From Bartonella koehlerae C-29 (GTDB lineage Bacteria; Pseudomonadota; Alphaproteobacteria; Rhizobiales; Rhizobiaceae), in contig NZ_KL407334.1 of the NCBI RefSeq assembly GCF_000706625.1, positions 337,771 through 401,770 on the forward strand: a stretch of DNA of 64,000 bases, read 5' to 3'. Of the stretch, positions 10,447-19,707 are shown in pieces. Under the pieces are notes generated by a model that was not told where the DNA came from, ran no database searches, and was given only the letters and a program-made list of their open reading frames with translations. Position numbers and translations under genes: made by a program. Positions within the stretch are counted from its first letter, which is position 1. Each line of letters starts with the position of its first letter.

Positions 10447-11125
10447 TGTTAGAAAATACATTTAAAGAAGTTGCGTTCATTAAAGAAATCTGTGAAAAGG
10501 TGATGTTCTTTGTAAAGATGCTCACCATCGTTTTGCGTGGTTTGCTTGTTTGAGCAGACAGAAAGAGCAAAGGTACCATTTTGTTTCCTCACCCTTTTAC
10601 GTTTTAGTTCTGAAGTATAACCTTTATTAGTAATAATTTGAGTATTTTCATCCCTTGCAAAATAGCTGAGCTGCTTAAATAACATTATTATAGTTTTCTG
10701 TCGTTAAGAAAACAACGTAAATCTTCACACTGCTTCTTGTTAAGACTTTCCTCTCATTTTGATCTTCTTTATATTCCGCCGCGCAATCTATATCTTTTGC
10801 AAGTAAAGAGATGAACTTGGACAAGGGAGACATTGATCTTCACAGATTTACTCATTATAATTCATTGTGCTTAGCAAAGGATTGCCACAACCGATGTGAG
10901 ATACCCTTCGATACCAGGATACACAATATTTATCGAGGGGATGACTGTTACATGGATGATACACTTTTTGCCTGAAGGTAAGGAAAAGGGCTCATCCCTG
11001 AGTTTTATTTTATAAGACGACGTGAACGTCTTCAACAAAAGAACATGTAAGATTTTTAATCCTCATGCACATTCCAGAAGTTTTCTTCCATAAACGATAA
11101 ATCTTTTGCTAATCTCTACACTTTA
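10447..11125 (-). pseudogene. IS5-type transposase relic (copy 1)
   Basis: Degenerate transposase, not functional. The best-preserved part is the C-terminal half at 10449-10685: ITNKGYTSELKRKRV resembles the IADKGYD block of IS5-family transposases, and EHLYKEHHLFTDFFNER resembles the YKxRHLIExFFN block. The upstream part is recognisable mainly by matching the other copies at nucleotide level, for example the GACAAGGGAGACATTGATC segment near 10817 and the CTTCCATAAACGATAAATC segment near 11086. Several stops and frameshifts are present. Terminal inverted repeats could not be identified. Confidence 0.65.
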
Positions 11126-11406
11126 TTAACGAAATGCATTTCTCCGATAACTCATCGACTTTTTGACAAATGGAACGTTACCAGTCACACCACCTTTTTT
11201 CTCACACCTTAATTTAATGCACAGCATCTCAGTTGTGTAGCGAAAATGAATTGCTTTAGTGGAGAATTTTTTGCAAAAGTTAACGATGAAGTTATCTATT
11301 GTGCTTTTGAAAGGCATCATATTTGATTGATAATGATAATTCATTGTTTTTTGCATGAATGAGAGCTCTGCATTTTATAAGATTCCTACATCTCAAACTC
11401 TATTAT

Positions 11407-11417
11407 AGTGAATCACT
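11407..11417. repeat. AGTGA-N-TCACT palindrome before integrase relic
   Basis: Perfect odd palindrome AGTGAATCACT located 70 bp upstream of the integrase relic start at 11487. The same motif sits 57-72 bp before three other integrase relics in the window. It could be a recombinase or regulator binding site, or part of the original attachment region; this is inference from position and repetition. Confidence 0.6.
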
Positions 11418-11486
11418 CAAAATCATTTGCTTGCACGTTAAAAGCGGGGTGAGTGTATGGGTAAAAAACTATAAAAAAGAATAAAA

Positions 11487-11680
11487 ATGCCCCTTATGAA
11501 CCATCTCAGTGCAAGAGCTGTTGCAAAAATATTTTGCAGTTTGCAAAGAAAATGACGATGCCGACATGCATTTTCATAAGTGTAAAGAAGGTGGTGTACA
11601 ATGGCTTTACCGTTATATCTTTCACAAACGCTATTGTGAAATGGGCTTATGATTATTAAGAGATATTTTTCTAAAGGAGC
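11487..11680 (+). pseudogene. Tyrosine integrase relic, N-terminal piece (copy 1)
   Basis: Starts with ATG encoding MPLMNHLSARAVAK, then needs frame changes to read on through HKCKEGGVQWLYRYIFHKR and CEMGL. This is the N-terminal arm-binding domain of phage/island tyrosine integrases (family pattern: HK-KDGGAQW-YRYT-HGRRREMGLG). It ends near LLRDIFLK, at the 3' end of the convergent tsaE/phosphotransferase gene, whose TAG stop (11671-11673) lies inside the matching segment. The catalytic domain is absent. Confidence 0.7.
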
Positions 11681-13152
11681 CCCATTTCTTGATAAAAACT
11701 TTGTAAAGGCGCAAGCATTGGGTGTGAAAGATTGCGGGCAAGATAATCTTGCACATGGGGGAGATGTTTAAGGTAAGATGGCTTTCCGTCGCGCTGGTGG
11801 AGACGTATAAAAATCCCTAAAATTTTCGATGCTCGTTGGGTGCCTGCAAATGCATAAAGTTTACGAAATTCACTTTCCTTAAAAAGTCTTGGCGCTTGGT
11901 GACGTGCATTGCAATAGGCGTCGAAAATTTTTGCTTCGCGTGTTGGAGAAATAAACACACGTGCATCTTGTGCTAAAGAAACGAGATCATAGGCTGTTGG
12001 ACCTATTAAGCCATCTTGAAAATCAATCAGACCAATGCGGGCAAATCCTTCTTTCTGCGCGCGCCAAAGAATATTGGGTGAATGATAATCACGCATAACA
12101 AAGGTATTTTCTCCTTGGGTAAGGCTATCGAGATAGGGCTGCCAACAGGTGAAAAAAGCTTTGCGCTGTTGTTGATCTATGTTTTTTTGTGTTTGAAATG
12201 GCACATACCAGTCTAGCAATAAGGAAAGCTCTGATTGTAATGTTTGGCAATCATAGGGAGGAATTTGCAGCAAAAATGTTGCAAATTGCTTTTTGCAAGG
12301 CCATGACTTTTGGTGGAAGGAAGCGAGCAATTCGCTACAGGCTATGTAACGCTCTTCTAAAGGATTACCATTGTGATCTAAAAGTCCTTCACGTCCTAAA
12401 TCTTCTAGAATTAAAAGACCTTTTTCAAAATCTTCGATAAAGATATGAGGAGCAGAAAATCCATTGTCTAAAATAAGTTGATTAATCCCGACAAATTGAC
12501 GAATATCTTTTGCAAGTTGTGCCATTCTTACATAAGAAGAATCTGTGTTTTGTTTCCTCTGCATGGTTGGCGCATCCATAAGAATTTCTTGATGTTGCCC
12601 ATCATGCAAAAGTTCATAGGTGCGTGCAGAAGCGTCAGCAGCCAAAAGATGACGATAAACGTGACCACGTCCATGAGTTGTTAAAAAACTACGAATTTCA
12701 AAGGACCGTTGTAGACGCTCAAGAGAATATTGCGCTGATGTAAGAGTTACACAACGCCCATAACCTTCATATTGTAAAGTGAGTGCAAAAGTAACCTGCC
12801 CTAAAAGATTTGCACTTTTTTCTGGCCATTCTACGAGTAAAATACTTTGCTGACGTGCTTCGTGAAGTCCTAATTCATCAATTTCTTCTTTGGTAGAAAG
12901 ACGATAAAGGTCAGCATGAATAATTTCAAATTGCGCGAGTTGATAGCTTTGAGCAAGAGTAAAAGTAGGACTTGGAACATCCAGAGTCGTGTTGTTGGCA
13001 AGTGTATGGATGATTGTTCGTGCGATGGTTGATTTTCCTGTTCCAAGATCACCTTGCAGCGTTACAAGATCGCCAGGTTTTAAAGCGAGAGCTAAATCTT
13101 GCGCAAAAAGCTTGGTTGCTTCTTCATTTTCAAGAAAAAAACTAAAATTCAT
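11671..13152 (-). CDS. tsaE: TsaE (tRNA t6A ATPase) fused to aminoglycoside-type phosphotransferase
   Basis: Two-domain protein. Residues 1-150 are TsaE, the ATPase that assists TsaB/TsaD in making N6-threonylcarbamoyladenosine at tRNA position 37, with Walker A GDLGTGKST at 34-42 and HADLYRL further on. Residues about 160-490 are an APH-type kinase with RDYHSPNILW (catalytic loop) and LIDFQDGLIGP (metal site), resembling the cell-wall sugar kinase AmgK. This fusion is known in Rhizobiales. The start at 13152 has GGA eight bases upstream; an ATG at 13164 is the alternative. The AmgK partner MurU, usually next door, is not in the window. Confidence 0.92.
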   Translation of the reverse strand: MNFSFFLENEEATKLFAQDLALALKPGDLVTLQGDLGTGKSTIARTIIHTLANNTTLDVPSPTFTLAQSYQLAQFEIIHADLYRLSTKEEIDELGLHEARQQSILLVEWPEKSANLLGQVTFALTLQYEGYGRCVTLTSAQYSLERLQRSFEIRSFLTTHGRGHVYRHLLAADASARTYELLHDGQHQEILMDAPTMQRKQNTDSSYVRMAQLAKDIRQFVGINQLILDNGFSAPHIFIEDFEKGLLILEDLGREGLLDHNGNPLEERYIACSELLASFHQKSWPCKKQFATFLLQIPPYDCQTLQSELSLLLDWYVPFQTQKNIDQQQRKAFFTCWQPYLDSLTQGENTFVMRDYHSPNILWRAQKEGFARIGLIDFQDGLIGPTAYDLVSLAQDARVFISPTREAKIFDAYCNARHQAPRLFKESEFRKLYAFAGTQRASKILGIFIRLHQRDGKPSYLKHLPHVQDYLARNLSHPMLAPLQSFYQEMGLL

Positions 13153-13206
13153 TAAGATTTCCATAAAGTGAGTGAGAAAAAGTTTTTATCATAATAAAGG
13201 ATGAGA

Positions 13207-15627
13207 TTAAAAAACCTTATCTCCTTTGGGAATTGGAAAGAAACATTTAATTGTTGTTCCTTGTCCTGTACCGGTGAGAATTTCAACGCGCCCTCCGTGG
13301 AGTTCAACGAAGCTTTTGACAAGAGAAAGACCAAGACCTGCACCTGCACGCCCACCATGATGTGAATGGGAAGAAAAACGTTTAAAAATGCGATCAAGGA
13401 TATCTTCTGGAATATCAGATCCTTCATTGTGAACACTGAAAACAATGTCATCATTTTTTTCTTCAGCACAAAATTCAATGGTGCTTGCTTCCGTTGCAAA
13501 ATTAATAGCATTACTGAGGACATTCACAAAGATTTGGTGCAAACGTGTTGCATCTGCAGAAATAAAATTTAGGGAAGGAGAAATTTGTTGTAAAAGCGTA
13601 ATATGGCGTCCGTTAAGACGCTCTTCCACACGCGCTACTGCTTGCACCATAGCATCGGCAATATTAACCGATTTTATGTCCAGCTCCATAATACCAGCAT
13701 CAAGGGTTGCAAGGTCAAGAATATCATTCACAATATTCAAAAGAGTGCTTGATTCTGAATGAATATGTCCAAGATATTCCTGTTGGCGTTCATTGATAGG
13801 ACCGAAAATTTGATCGTGTAAAATATCGGAAAATCCAATAATATTGGTGAGGGGTGTACGCAATTCATAAGAAACATGTTGAACAAATTCATTCCGTAAA
13901 CGATCAGCACTTTCCAAGGCTTCATTTTTCTCTTGAAGAGCGCGCGCGACATGGACAGTATCTGTAACATTCACGAAAGTAAGCATGGTCTCTCCATTAG
14001 GAAGTGGGGCCAATGTGTAATCAATGATCATGCCATTTTTAAGGTCCATACGACCTGAATATGTATCCCGTTTTTCAGCAAAACCGGTAATAAATTTTGT
14101 AAATCGGTCCCACTCTTGTCTCAAAGTTAGGGGTGAACAATGACTTTGTAATTGTGTAATATGGGTGCCTTCTACCAGTAAATTATAGGGTAGCGACCAT
14201 AATTTTGATAAAGCAGGATTCGATAAACGAAGGCGCCCATCAGTGCCAAAAACCACTACTCCTTCTGAAAGTTTATCAAGCGTTTCGCCTTGTATTTTAA
14301 TAAGTGTATTATAGCGCCGTTCAAGATCAATTTTTTCTGTGAGATTTTCGTAAAGCCAAGTGACCCCTCCTTGTGGGTTAGGATTAGAAATGACATGCAC
14401 TGTGCGCCCATCTGGAAGATTCCAGATTTGTTGATTTGATTCCGTTTGCCGGTAAACTTTAAAAAGTTCTTCTTTCCATGTACGCCAATCCGGATGTTCA
14501 CCAATGAGTCCTTTTTCACGCAAACGTTCAAGAAGCAATGTATGGCTTGGTTCACTTTCTAGAAAAGAATTTTCCAGGGGCCATAAAACTTTAAAAGCAT
14601 GGTTGCAGAATTTCAATTTTTGATTGCCATCGAAAACAGCTACAGCTGTTGAAATTTGGTCAAGTGTTTCACAATGGCTTTGAAGAACACGTCTTAGTTC
14701 ATTGGAAAGATTTTCATATGCACTATCATCACGCGCAAAAGCTGCCATTCCTTCAGCTGTTGTAATCCGTGTGAGATGAAAATGGTGCCGTTCTCCATCA
14801 AGGACCGTATGAACGTGCTCTTGAAAAATGGTTTCTGTTTCATCTGTTTTGTTTTGTGTTGTTTCATTGAAAAGATCAACAACTTCGTTACTACCTTCTC
14901 GAAAGCCTGTTATTTCTCTAAAGGCACGGTTGATAAAACAAATTTTTCCTTCACAGTCTTTTATCCATACTGGTTCTTGAATAATATCAAGAAGGTTACG
15001 CTGCATTCTCAGCTCGGTGAGGATTCTTGTAATACTTTTTTGTAAACGGGCATTTTCGCTCTGCTGTCTTGAGATATCTTGAAAGCGTGCAATGGCTGCT
15101 GTTCCAGCGATAACTCCTGTAACATGTAACAGTATATTATTCTTGGTGGAGAGAGAAAGTTCAAAAGGATGAGACTTGTAACGCAATTGCGTTAATGCGT
15201 AATCAAGTTCCCGCAGGGAATTTTCTTCAAGCCAGAATTCGAAACGCTGAAAATCTTGCTGATGAATTCCCATTTTTTGTAATGTTGGAATGTTCCCAAC
15301 CACACGAGGTAAAGCCGTTGGGTTTTCCCAAATAAGAAGATATTGCCCGGTTTTTTCCAGAAGCCATTCATAATATTTAAGTTTTTCAGAAAAATTTGTT
15401 TGAAATATCTGCAGAGGCTTTTGTGAAATTTTTTTCGCATGCATAATAACTGTCATACACGTGAGAAGCGAGGCACAAGAGATTCCTCCGCAGAGCGCTA
15501 AAAGAAGCCATCGACCATCTGGCAAAGTGAAGGTAAATGGTAGATATGTTTCCAATGACTGAGCAGCAGCACATGTTGGAGAAAAAAGAAAAAGAAAGCA
15601 AAAAATACGAGTACAGATTCGGGTCAT
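13207..15627 (-). CDS. divL: DivL-type PAS pseudo-histidine kinase
   Basis: Membrane-anchored, multi-PAS sensor of the cell-cycle circuit that controls the CckA-CtrA phosphorelay. With the start at 15627 (806 residues) it begins with a signal/anchor segment ending near CAAAQS, then a second hydrophobic segment, three or so PAS-like regions and a HisKA/HATPase core. The phospho-acceptor box reads HVSYELRTPL: tyrosine replaces the histidine, the hallmark of DivL (Y587 in this numbering). The ATPase part is intact, with GAGLGLSLVKSFVELHGG. The longer frame begins with TTG at 15759 inside ahcY and is less likely. It sits downstream of ahcY, as in other Rhizobiales. Confidence 0.88.
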   Translation of the reverse strand: MTRICTRIFCFLFLFSPTCAAAQSLETYLPFTFTLPDGRWLLLALCGGISCASLLTCMTVIMHAKKISQKPLQIFQTNFSEKLKYYEWLLEKTGQYLLIWENPTALPRVVGNIPTLQKMGIHQQDFQRFEFWLEENSLRELDYALTQLRYKSHPFELSLSTKNNILLHVTGVIAGTAAIARFQDISRQQSENARLQKSITRILTELRMQRNLLDIIQEPVWIKDCEGKICFINRAFREITGFREGSNEVVDLFNETTQNKTDETETIFQEHVHTVLDGERHHFHLTRITTAEGMAAFARDDSAYENLSNELRRVLQSHCETLDQISTAVAVFDGNQKLKFCNHAFKVLWPLENSFLESEPSHTLLLERLREKGLIGEHPDWRTWKEELFKVYRQTESNQQIWNLPDGRTVHVISNPNPQGGVTWLYENLTEKIDLERRYNTLIKIQGETLDKLSEGVVVFGTDGRLRLSNPALSKLWSLPYNLLVEGTHITQLQSHCSPLTLRQEWDRFTKFITGFAEKRDTYSGRMDLKNGMIIDYTLAPLPNGETMLTFVNVTDTVHVARALQEKNEALESADRLRNEFVQHVSYELRTPLTNIIGFSDILHDQIFGPINERQQEYLGHIHSESSTLLNIVNDILDLATLDAGIMELDIKSVNIADAMVQAVARVEERLNGRHITLLQQISPSLNFISADATRLHQIFVNVLSNAINFATEASTIEFCAEEKNDDIVFSVHNEGSDIPEDILDRIFKRFSSHSHHGGRAGAGLGLSLVKSFVELHGGRVEILTGTGQGTTIKCFFPIPKGDKVF

Positions 15628-15709
15628 TTTTTGAGCTTTTTCTTTGGAGTTATAGTCACCAAAGCTGAGCACGATACGTTTTCCTTTTTCTTTTAACCCA
15701 GGGAAACAT

Positions 15710-17107
15710 TTAATAACGATAATGATTTGGTTTATAAGGTCCTTGTGGAGTAACTCCAATATAGGCAGCTTGTTCTTGTGATAAAACGGTTAATTTTATT
15801 CCTAGCCGGTCAAGGTGAAGGCGGGCAACTTTTTCATCAAGGTGTTTTGGCAAAACAGTCACTTCATTTTTGTAGTATTCTGAACGGGTAAAGAGTTCAA
15901 TTTGCGCTAAAATTTGGTTGGTAAATGAGGTCGACATAACAAAAGAAGGGTGTCCCGTGGCATTACCGAGATTAAGTAAACGTCCTTCGGAGAGCAAAAT
16001 GATGCGTTTTCCATCGGGAAAGGTGATCATATCGACTTGTGGTTTAATGTTCGTCCATGGTAAATTTCGCAGAGCTGCAACTTGGATTTCATTATCAAAA
16101 TGGCCAATATTTCCAAGAATACACATATCTTTTGCCTGCTGCATATGATCTAAACGGACAATATCTTTATTGCCCGTTGTTGTGATAATAATATCAGCAC
16201 TAGAGACTGCATCATCTAAATTAACAATTTCATAGCCGTCCATAGCGGCTTGAAGGGCACAAATAGGGTCAATTTCTGTTACTTTAACACGAGCTCCAGC
16301 ACCTGAAAGAGAAGCTGCAGAGCCTTTACCCACATTACCATAACCACAAACAATAGCTGTTTTACCAGCGATCATAACATCTGTTGCGCGTCGGATACCG
16401 TCTACTAATGATTCTTTACATCCATATTTATTATCAAATTTTGATTTAGTGACGCTATCATTGATATTAATAGCAGGAAAAGGCAAAAGCCCTTCCTTTT
16501 GTAATTGATGAAGACGATGTACACCCGTTGTGGTTTCTTCACTTACACCTTTGATTGCTGCTCTCTGGTGTGTGAAAAACCCTGGTGTAGCTTCCATACG
16601 CCTTTGGATTTGTTTGAAGAAAAGTTCTTCTTCTTCTGTCTTGGGATGAGACAGAATATCTTTATTTGCTTCCGCATGGCTTCCCATCAAAATATAGTGT
16701 GTAGCATCTGCTCCATCATCTAAGATAAGATTGGAGGGATTACCATCGGGCCATTGGAAAATAGCATCTATGTAAGTCCAATATTCTTCAAGCGTTTCAC
16801 CTTTAACTGCAAAAACAGGGGTACCAGTAGCTGCAATAGCTGCTGCGGCGTGATCTTGCGTAGAAAAAATATTGCTAGAACTCCACCGGACATCGGCTCC
16901 AATAGCTTTCAGCGTTTCAATCAAAACAGCTGTTTGAATGGTCATGTGCAATGAACCAGAAATACGTGCTCCACGCAAAGGTTGGCTGGAAGAAAACTCC
17001 TCACGACAAGCTATCAAACCGGGCATTTCCGTTTCAGCAATATCAAGTTCTTTACGACCATAAGCAGCAAGTGTGATATCTTTGACAACATAATCCTGAG
17101 CTGTCAT
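15710..17107 (-). CDS. ahcY: S-adenosylhomocysteine hydrolase
   Basis: Splits S-adenosylhomocysteine to adenosine and homocysteine, relieving inhibition of methyltransferases. Full length (465 residues), with the NAD-binding motif GYGNVGKG at 255-262, the [11 protein letters not shown] substrate region near 52-62, and the terminal KPNHYRY typical of the family. AAAGGA lies 5-10 bases before the ATG. A damaged copy of residues about 141-175 lies upstream at 17375-17490. In Sinorhizobium-type genomes ptsH is immediately upstream; here ptsH is 38 kb away. Confidence 0.97.
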   Translation of the reverse strand: MTAQDYVVKDITLAAYGRKELDIAETEMPGLIACREEFSSSQPLRGARISGSLHMTIQTAVLIETLKAIGADVRWSSSNIFSTQDHAAAAIAATGTPVFAVKGETLEEYWTYIDAIFQWPDGNPSNLILDDGADATHYILMGSHAEANKDILSHPKTEEEELFFKQIQRRMEATPGFFTHQRAAIKGVSEETTTGVHRLHQLQKEGLLPFPAININDSVTKSKFDNKYGCKESLVDGIRRATDVMIAGKTAIVCGYGNVGKGSAASLSGAGARVKVTEIDPICALQAAMDGYEIVNLDDAVSSADIIITTTGNKDIVRLDHMQQAKDMCILGNIGHFDNEIQVAALRNLPWTNIKPQVDMITFPDGKRIILLSEGRLLNLGNATGHPSFVMSTSFTNQILAQIELFTRSEYYKNEVTVLPKHLDEKVARLHLDRLGIKLTVLSQEQAAYIGVTPQGPYKPNHYRY

Positions 17108-17374
17108 TCTTTATTCCTTTACAATCAGTTTTCTCAAAACGGTAGGAGAAATTCAAAAAAAATGCAAGCTAATAGGAACACTTCTTTCTAGGAAAAAGTC
17201 TTTATGCTATTTCCCCTAAATCTTTGCCACAGACATGTATTTACAAGTGAGTGAGGATATTCCTGAGAGGGTAAAAAGGATTTTATGAGAATTTCTATTG
17301 CGTGAAAAAAGGTTATCGACATTTGCTGTTTTTTAAACAAAGAGCAAAGTAAGGTGACAAAGAGAATTTTGTTA

Positions 17375-17490
17375 TAAAATTCCGCATTTTTGGGTTTGTT
17401 TGGAAAAAAATTCTCTTCTTTTGTCTTGGGATGAGATAGGATGCCTTTATTTGCTTCCGCACGTTGCAAAAAAGCCAGACAGATAAATTT
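17375..17490 (-). pseudogene. Partial duplicate of ahcY
   Basis: Translates as AEANKGILSHPKTKEENFF, matching ahcY residues [20 protein letters not shown]. At DNA level TCTTGGGATGAGA and CTTTATTTGCTTCCGCA are shared with 16641-16675. It has the same orientation as ahcY and lies about 270 bp upstream of its start. No start, ribosome-binding site or remainder of the enzyme, so it is a fragment, not a gene. Confidence 0.8.
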
Positions 17491-17819
17491 CATCAATACG
17501 CTTACTCTTTTTCTTTTATAAATAGGAAATGAATTCGATAAAAAGGAAGATACACTAGCTTTTGTCTCTTAGGTTAAAATTTGAGACTAAAGGTAAAGGT
17601 GGCATAGGAGGAGCGGTTCATTTGTAAAAAAGGCGATTTATCAAAGGGAAACATTTCATCAATAAAATGCAGGGATTGGGAAAAGATTTATGTATGGATT
17701 GATAAGTTTTTCAGATGCATGGGACATTGAAAACTTTCCTCATCGTTTTATTGAAGACGTTCATTTTATTTTAAAAACGAAAACGCAATGTCAAGAGTTC
17801 TCTCTTATAACCAGCTCTG

Positions 17820-17940
17820 TGGTTTAGCCATTGGCTTTACCATTTTTACGTTTATAAAGATGCAAGTTGGCACTATCATTCTCTTTGCCAGCTTAAAATG
17901 TTGCGTCAGCCTTTGTATTGAGACGGTTTATAAGGAGCAT
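17820..17940 (-). pseudogene. Tyrosine integrase relic, N-terminal piece (copy 2)
   Basis: From the ATG at 17940 the frame reads MLLINRLNTKADATF, a stop, then AGKENDSANLHLYKRKNGKANG and another stop, all in one frame. The pattern is the N-terminus of the same integrase as the other relics (MPLINRLNAKVVAT, GKENDGAGL, HKRKDGGAQW). About 40 codons remain. The palindrome AGTGATTCACT at 17997-18007 lies 57 bp upstream. Confidence 0.75.
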
Positions 17941-17996
17941 TTTTATTCTTTTCTTGAAAATTAATCATGCTTGTGATGTGCAAGTAGATGATTTTG

Positions 17997-18007
17997 AGTG
18001 ATTCACT
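17997..18007. repeat. AGTGA-N-TCACT palindrome before integrase relic 2
   Basis: Perfect copy AGTGATTCACT, followed by an AT-rich block also seen near 22750-22830 and 43735-43810 (GAATCTTA-type and TAAATCAAT segments). It belongs to the conserved leader retained with the integrase relics. Confidence 0.6.
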
Positions 18008-18119
18008 ATGAAAGAGTTTAAAATGAGAAAATCTTAGGATATTCTGGTTTTCATTCAACATAGAAAAAATGATGAATTACCTTTATAAATCAATATATTG
18101 ACATGATACAGTTGTGAGG

Positions 18120-18605
18120 ATTTATGCCCTCTTTGTCTAAGTGTACTCTCATACTACGAACTATAAATTTCACGGTGGGTTTTAGGAGAATAAGACAACT
18201 AAGAGAGCCGCGTTGGCAAAAAGTCAAGCCAAGATTTGGCTTCAAAGAGTTATACTATGATATAGATGTCTTGAGCCAAGCTTTGCGTTGTCTCTTAATG
18301 ACATGGAACTGGAATACTATTATCCAAATACTTCACTTTATTGATAGAAATAAGAATACACAAACTATTGCTGATAAAAGTTATGGTTATGCTTCAGAAA
18401 TACGTAGAAAGAGGGTAAAGTGGCAAAATTGCATCTGTGTTTTTTCTTCCTACTTTAACTAAGAAAACCACGCAAAATAACGGTGAACATCTTTATAAAA
18501 TCACCATTTATCGAAAGCTTTTTCAATAAATTTAAGCATTTCAGATGCTAATAGTCTGATACAAAACCTCTTTTATAGGAGGGTTGGTCTCTGCTTTAAG
18601 TGTTT
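18120..18605 (+). pseudogene. IS5-type transposase relic (copy 2)
   Basis: An open segment at 18124-18462 contains NTQTIADKSYGYASEIRRKRVK, matching the IADKGYD-type block of IS5-family transposases and the NTQIITNKGYTSELKRKRV segment of copy 1. After a stop, GEHLYKITIYRKLF continues the YKxRHLIExFF block. The N-terminal half of the open segment does not read as transposase in this frame. Not functional. Confidence 0.65.
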
Positions 18606-18665
18606 TCTGATTGAAAGAATGCGCTGCACAGGCTGTACAGATACAAGCTGCTGGGAAAATATGTG

Positions 18666-19664
18666 CTAAGCTGGTAAATTTTGGGAAAATTGACCGTGAG
18701 GACGAAATCGCCAGAGATAGCTTGGCAAGAGTGCCGCCATTGCTTTAGGGCGAATTCCTACTCCTTCTAAAGTGTAACCATTTTCTATAGCTTCTTGAGA
18801 AACAACGTTATCTATTTGCAAAAAGCGTATTTGATCCGCTGTTACCAATGTTGGCACAAGAGGCAATTTACCAATAGTTCCTAAAAGGCCTCCAATCAAT
18901 AAACCAGCAGAAAGAGGCATAGAGAGAATTATTTTTTTGCGGTGAATGATTTTCAATATATATTCAAGAGCATTTTGAAATGTGATAATTTGCGGCCCCC
19001 CAAGATCATAGCTTTTTCCAGAGATAGCTTGTCCTTCTAAAGCGCGTACCATAAATTCAGCGATATCACCAACATATACAGGCTGTAATTTGCTTTGCCC
19101 TCCACCAAAAAGAGGCATGATCGGTAGAAAACGTAATAAGTTTGCCAAGCCATTAAAGAAACAGTCCTCTGGTCCAAAGATAATGGATGGGCGTACAATA
19201 ATTGCTTGAGGATGCTCTTTATGAATGATTTTTTCACTCATAGATTTAATGCGTGTATACAAAAAAGAAGCATTTTGATTGGCGACAAGCGTTGACATGT
19301 AAATGAGAGGGATACTGGCTTCTGCTGTTAATTCGGAAACATTTTGTGCACCTTCAATTTGTGTTTTTTGAAAGTTTGGTTGATCTGCTTGTGCTAAGCT
19401 ACCAGGAAGAAACACTGCGCCATCTGCACCTAGCAATGCCCGTGCAACAGAAGCACGATGCTTGACATCAACTTTAAGCATTTGGGTTTGTCCTACTTCT
19501 CCTATTTGGAGCATATAATAAGCTTTTTGTGGAAAACGGACGGCAATACGAACCCGATAACCACGTTTAGTTAAAGCGTCAACGACATATCGTCCTACGA
19601 AACCAGAGCCGCCGAAAACGGTAATAAGTTTAGGATGTTGATAAAGTGCATAATCAAGTTGCAT
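18666..19664 (-). CDS. NDUFA9-like NAD(P)-binding protein
   Basis: Atypical short-chain dehydrogenase/reductase of the complex I NDUFA9 (39 kDa subunit) family. The N-terminal Rossmann motif GGSGFVGRYVV is at about 18-28, and YMSTLVANQNASFLYTRIK carries the extended-SDR region. In alphaproteobacteria such proteins are associated with complex I assembly or quinone metabolism; the exact role is not shown by the sequence. The start is taken as ATG 19664; a TTG two codons earlier would also be in frame. It follows folC by about 43 bp on the same strand. Confidence 0.85.
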   Translation of the reverse strand: MQLDYALYQHPKLITVFGGSGFVGRYVVDALTKRGYRVRIAVRFPQKAYYMLQIGEVGQTQMLKVDVKHRASVARALLGADGAVFLPGSLAQADQPNFQKTQIEGAQNVSELTAEASIPLIYMSTLVANQNASFLYTRIKSMSEKIIHKEHPQAIIVRPSIIFGPEDCFFNGLANLLRFLPIMPLFGGGQSKLQPVYVGDIAEFMVRALEGQAISGKSYDLGGPQIITFQNALEYILKIIHRKKIILSMPLSAGLLIGGLLGTIGKLPLVPTLVTADQIRFLQIDNVVSQEAIENGYTLEGVGIRPKAMAALLPSYLWRFRPHGQFSQNLPA

Positions 19665-19707
19665 GATCAAAAGGTCTATCTTTCAAAGCTCTATGAATAG
19701 TTAATTT

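Noticed and set aside
15628-15759. Extension of divL by 44 codons to a TTG inside ahcY
   Set aside because: The added residues precede a normal signal segment and overlap ahcY by 50 bp; the ATG at 15627 is more likely.
17188-17496. Separate 102-residue gene
   Set aside because: Contains only the ahcY fragment flanked by unrelated translation; no start signal.
18124-18462. Intact 112-residue protein
   Set aside because: Only its second half matches transposase blocks; the remainder is a relic out of frame, so it is treated as pseudogene.
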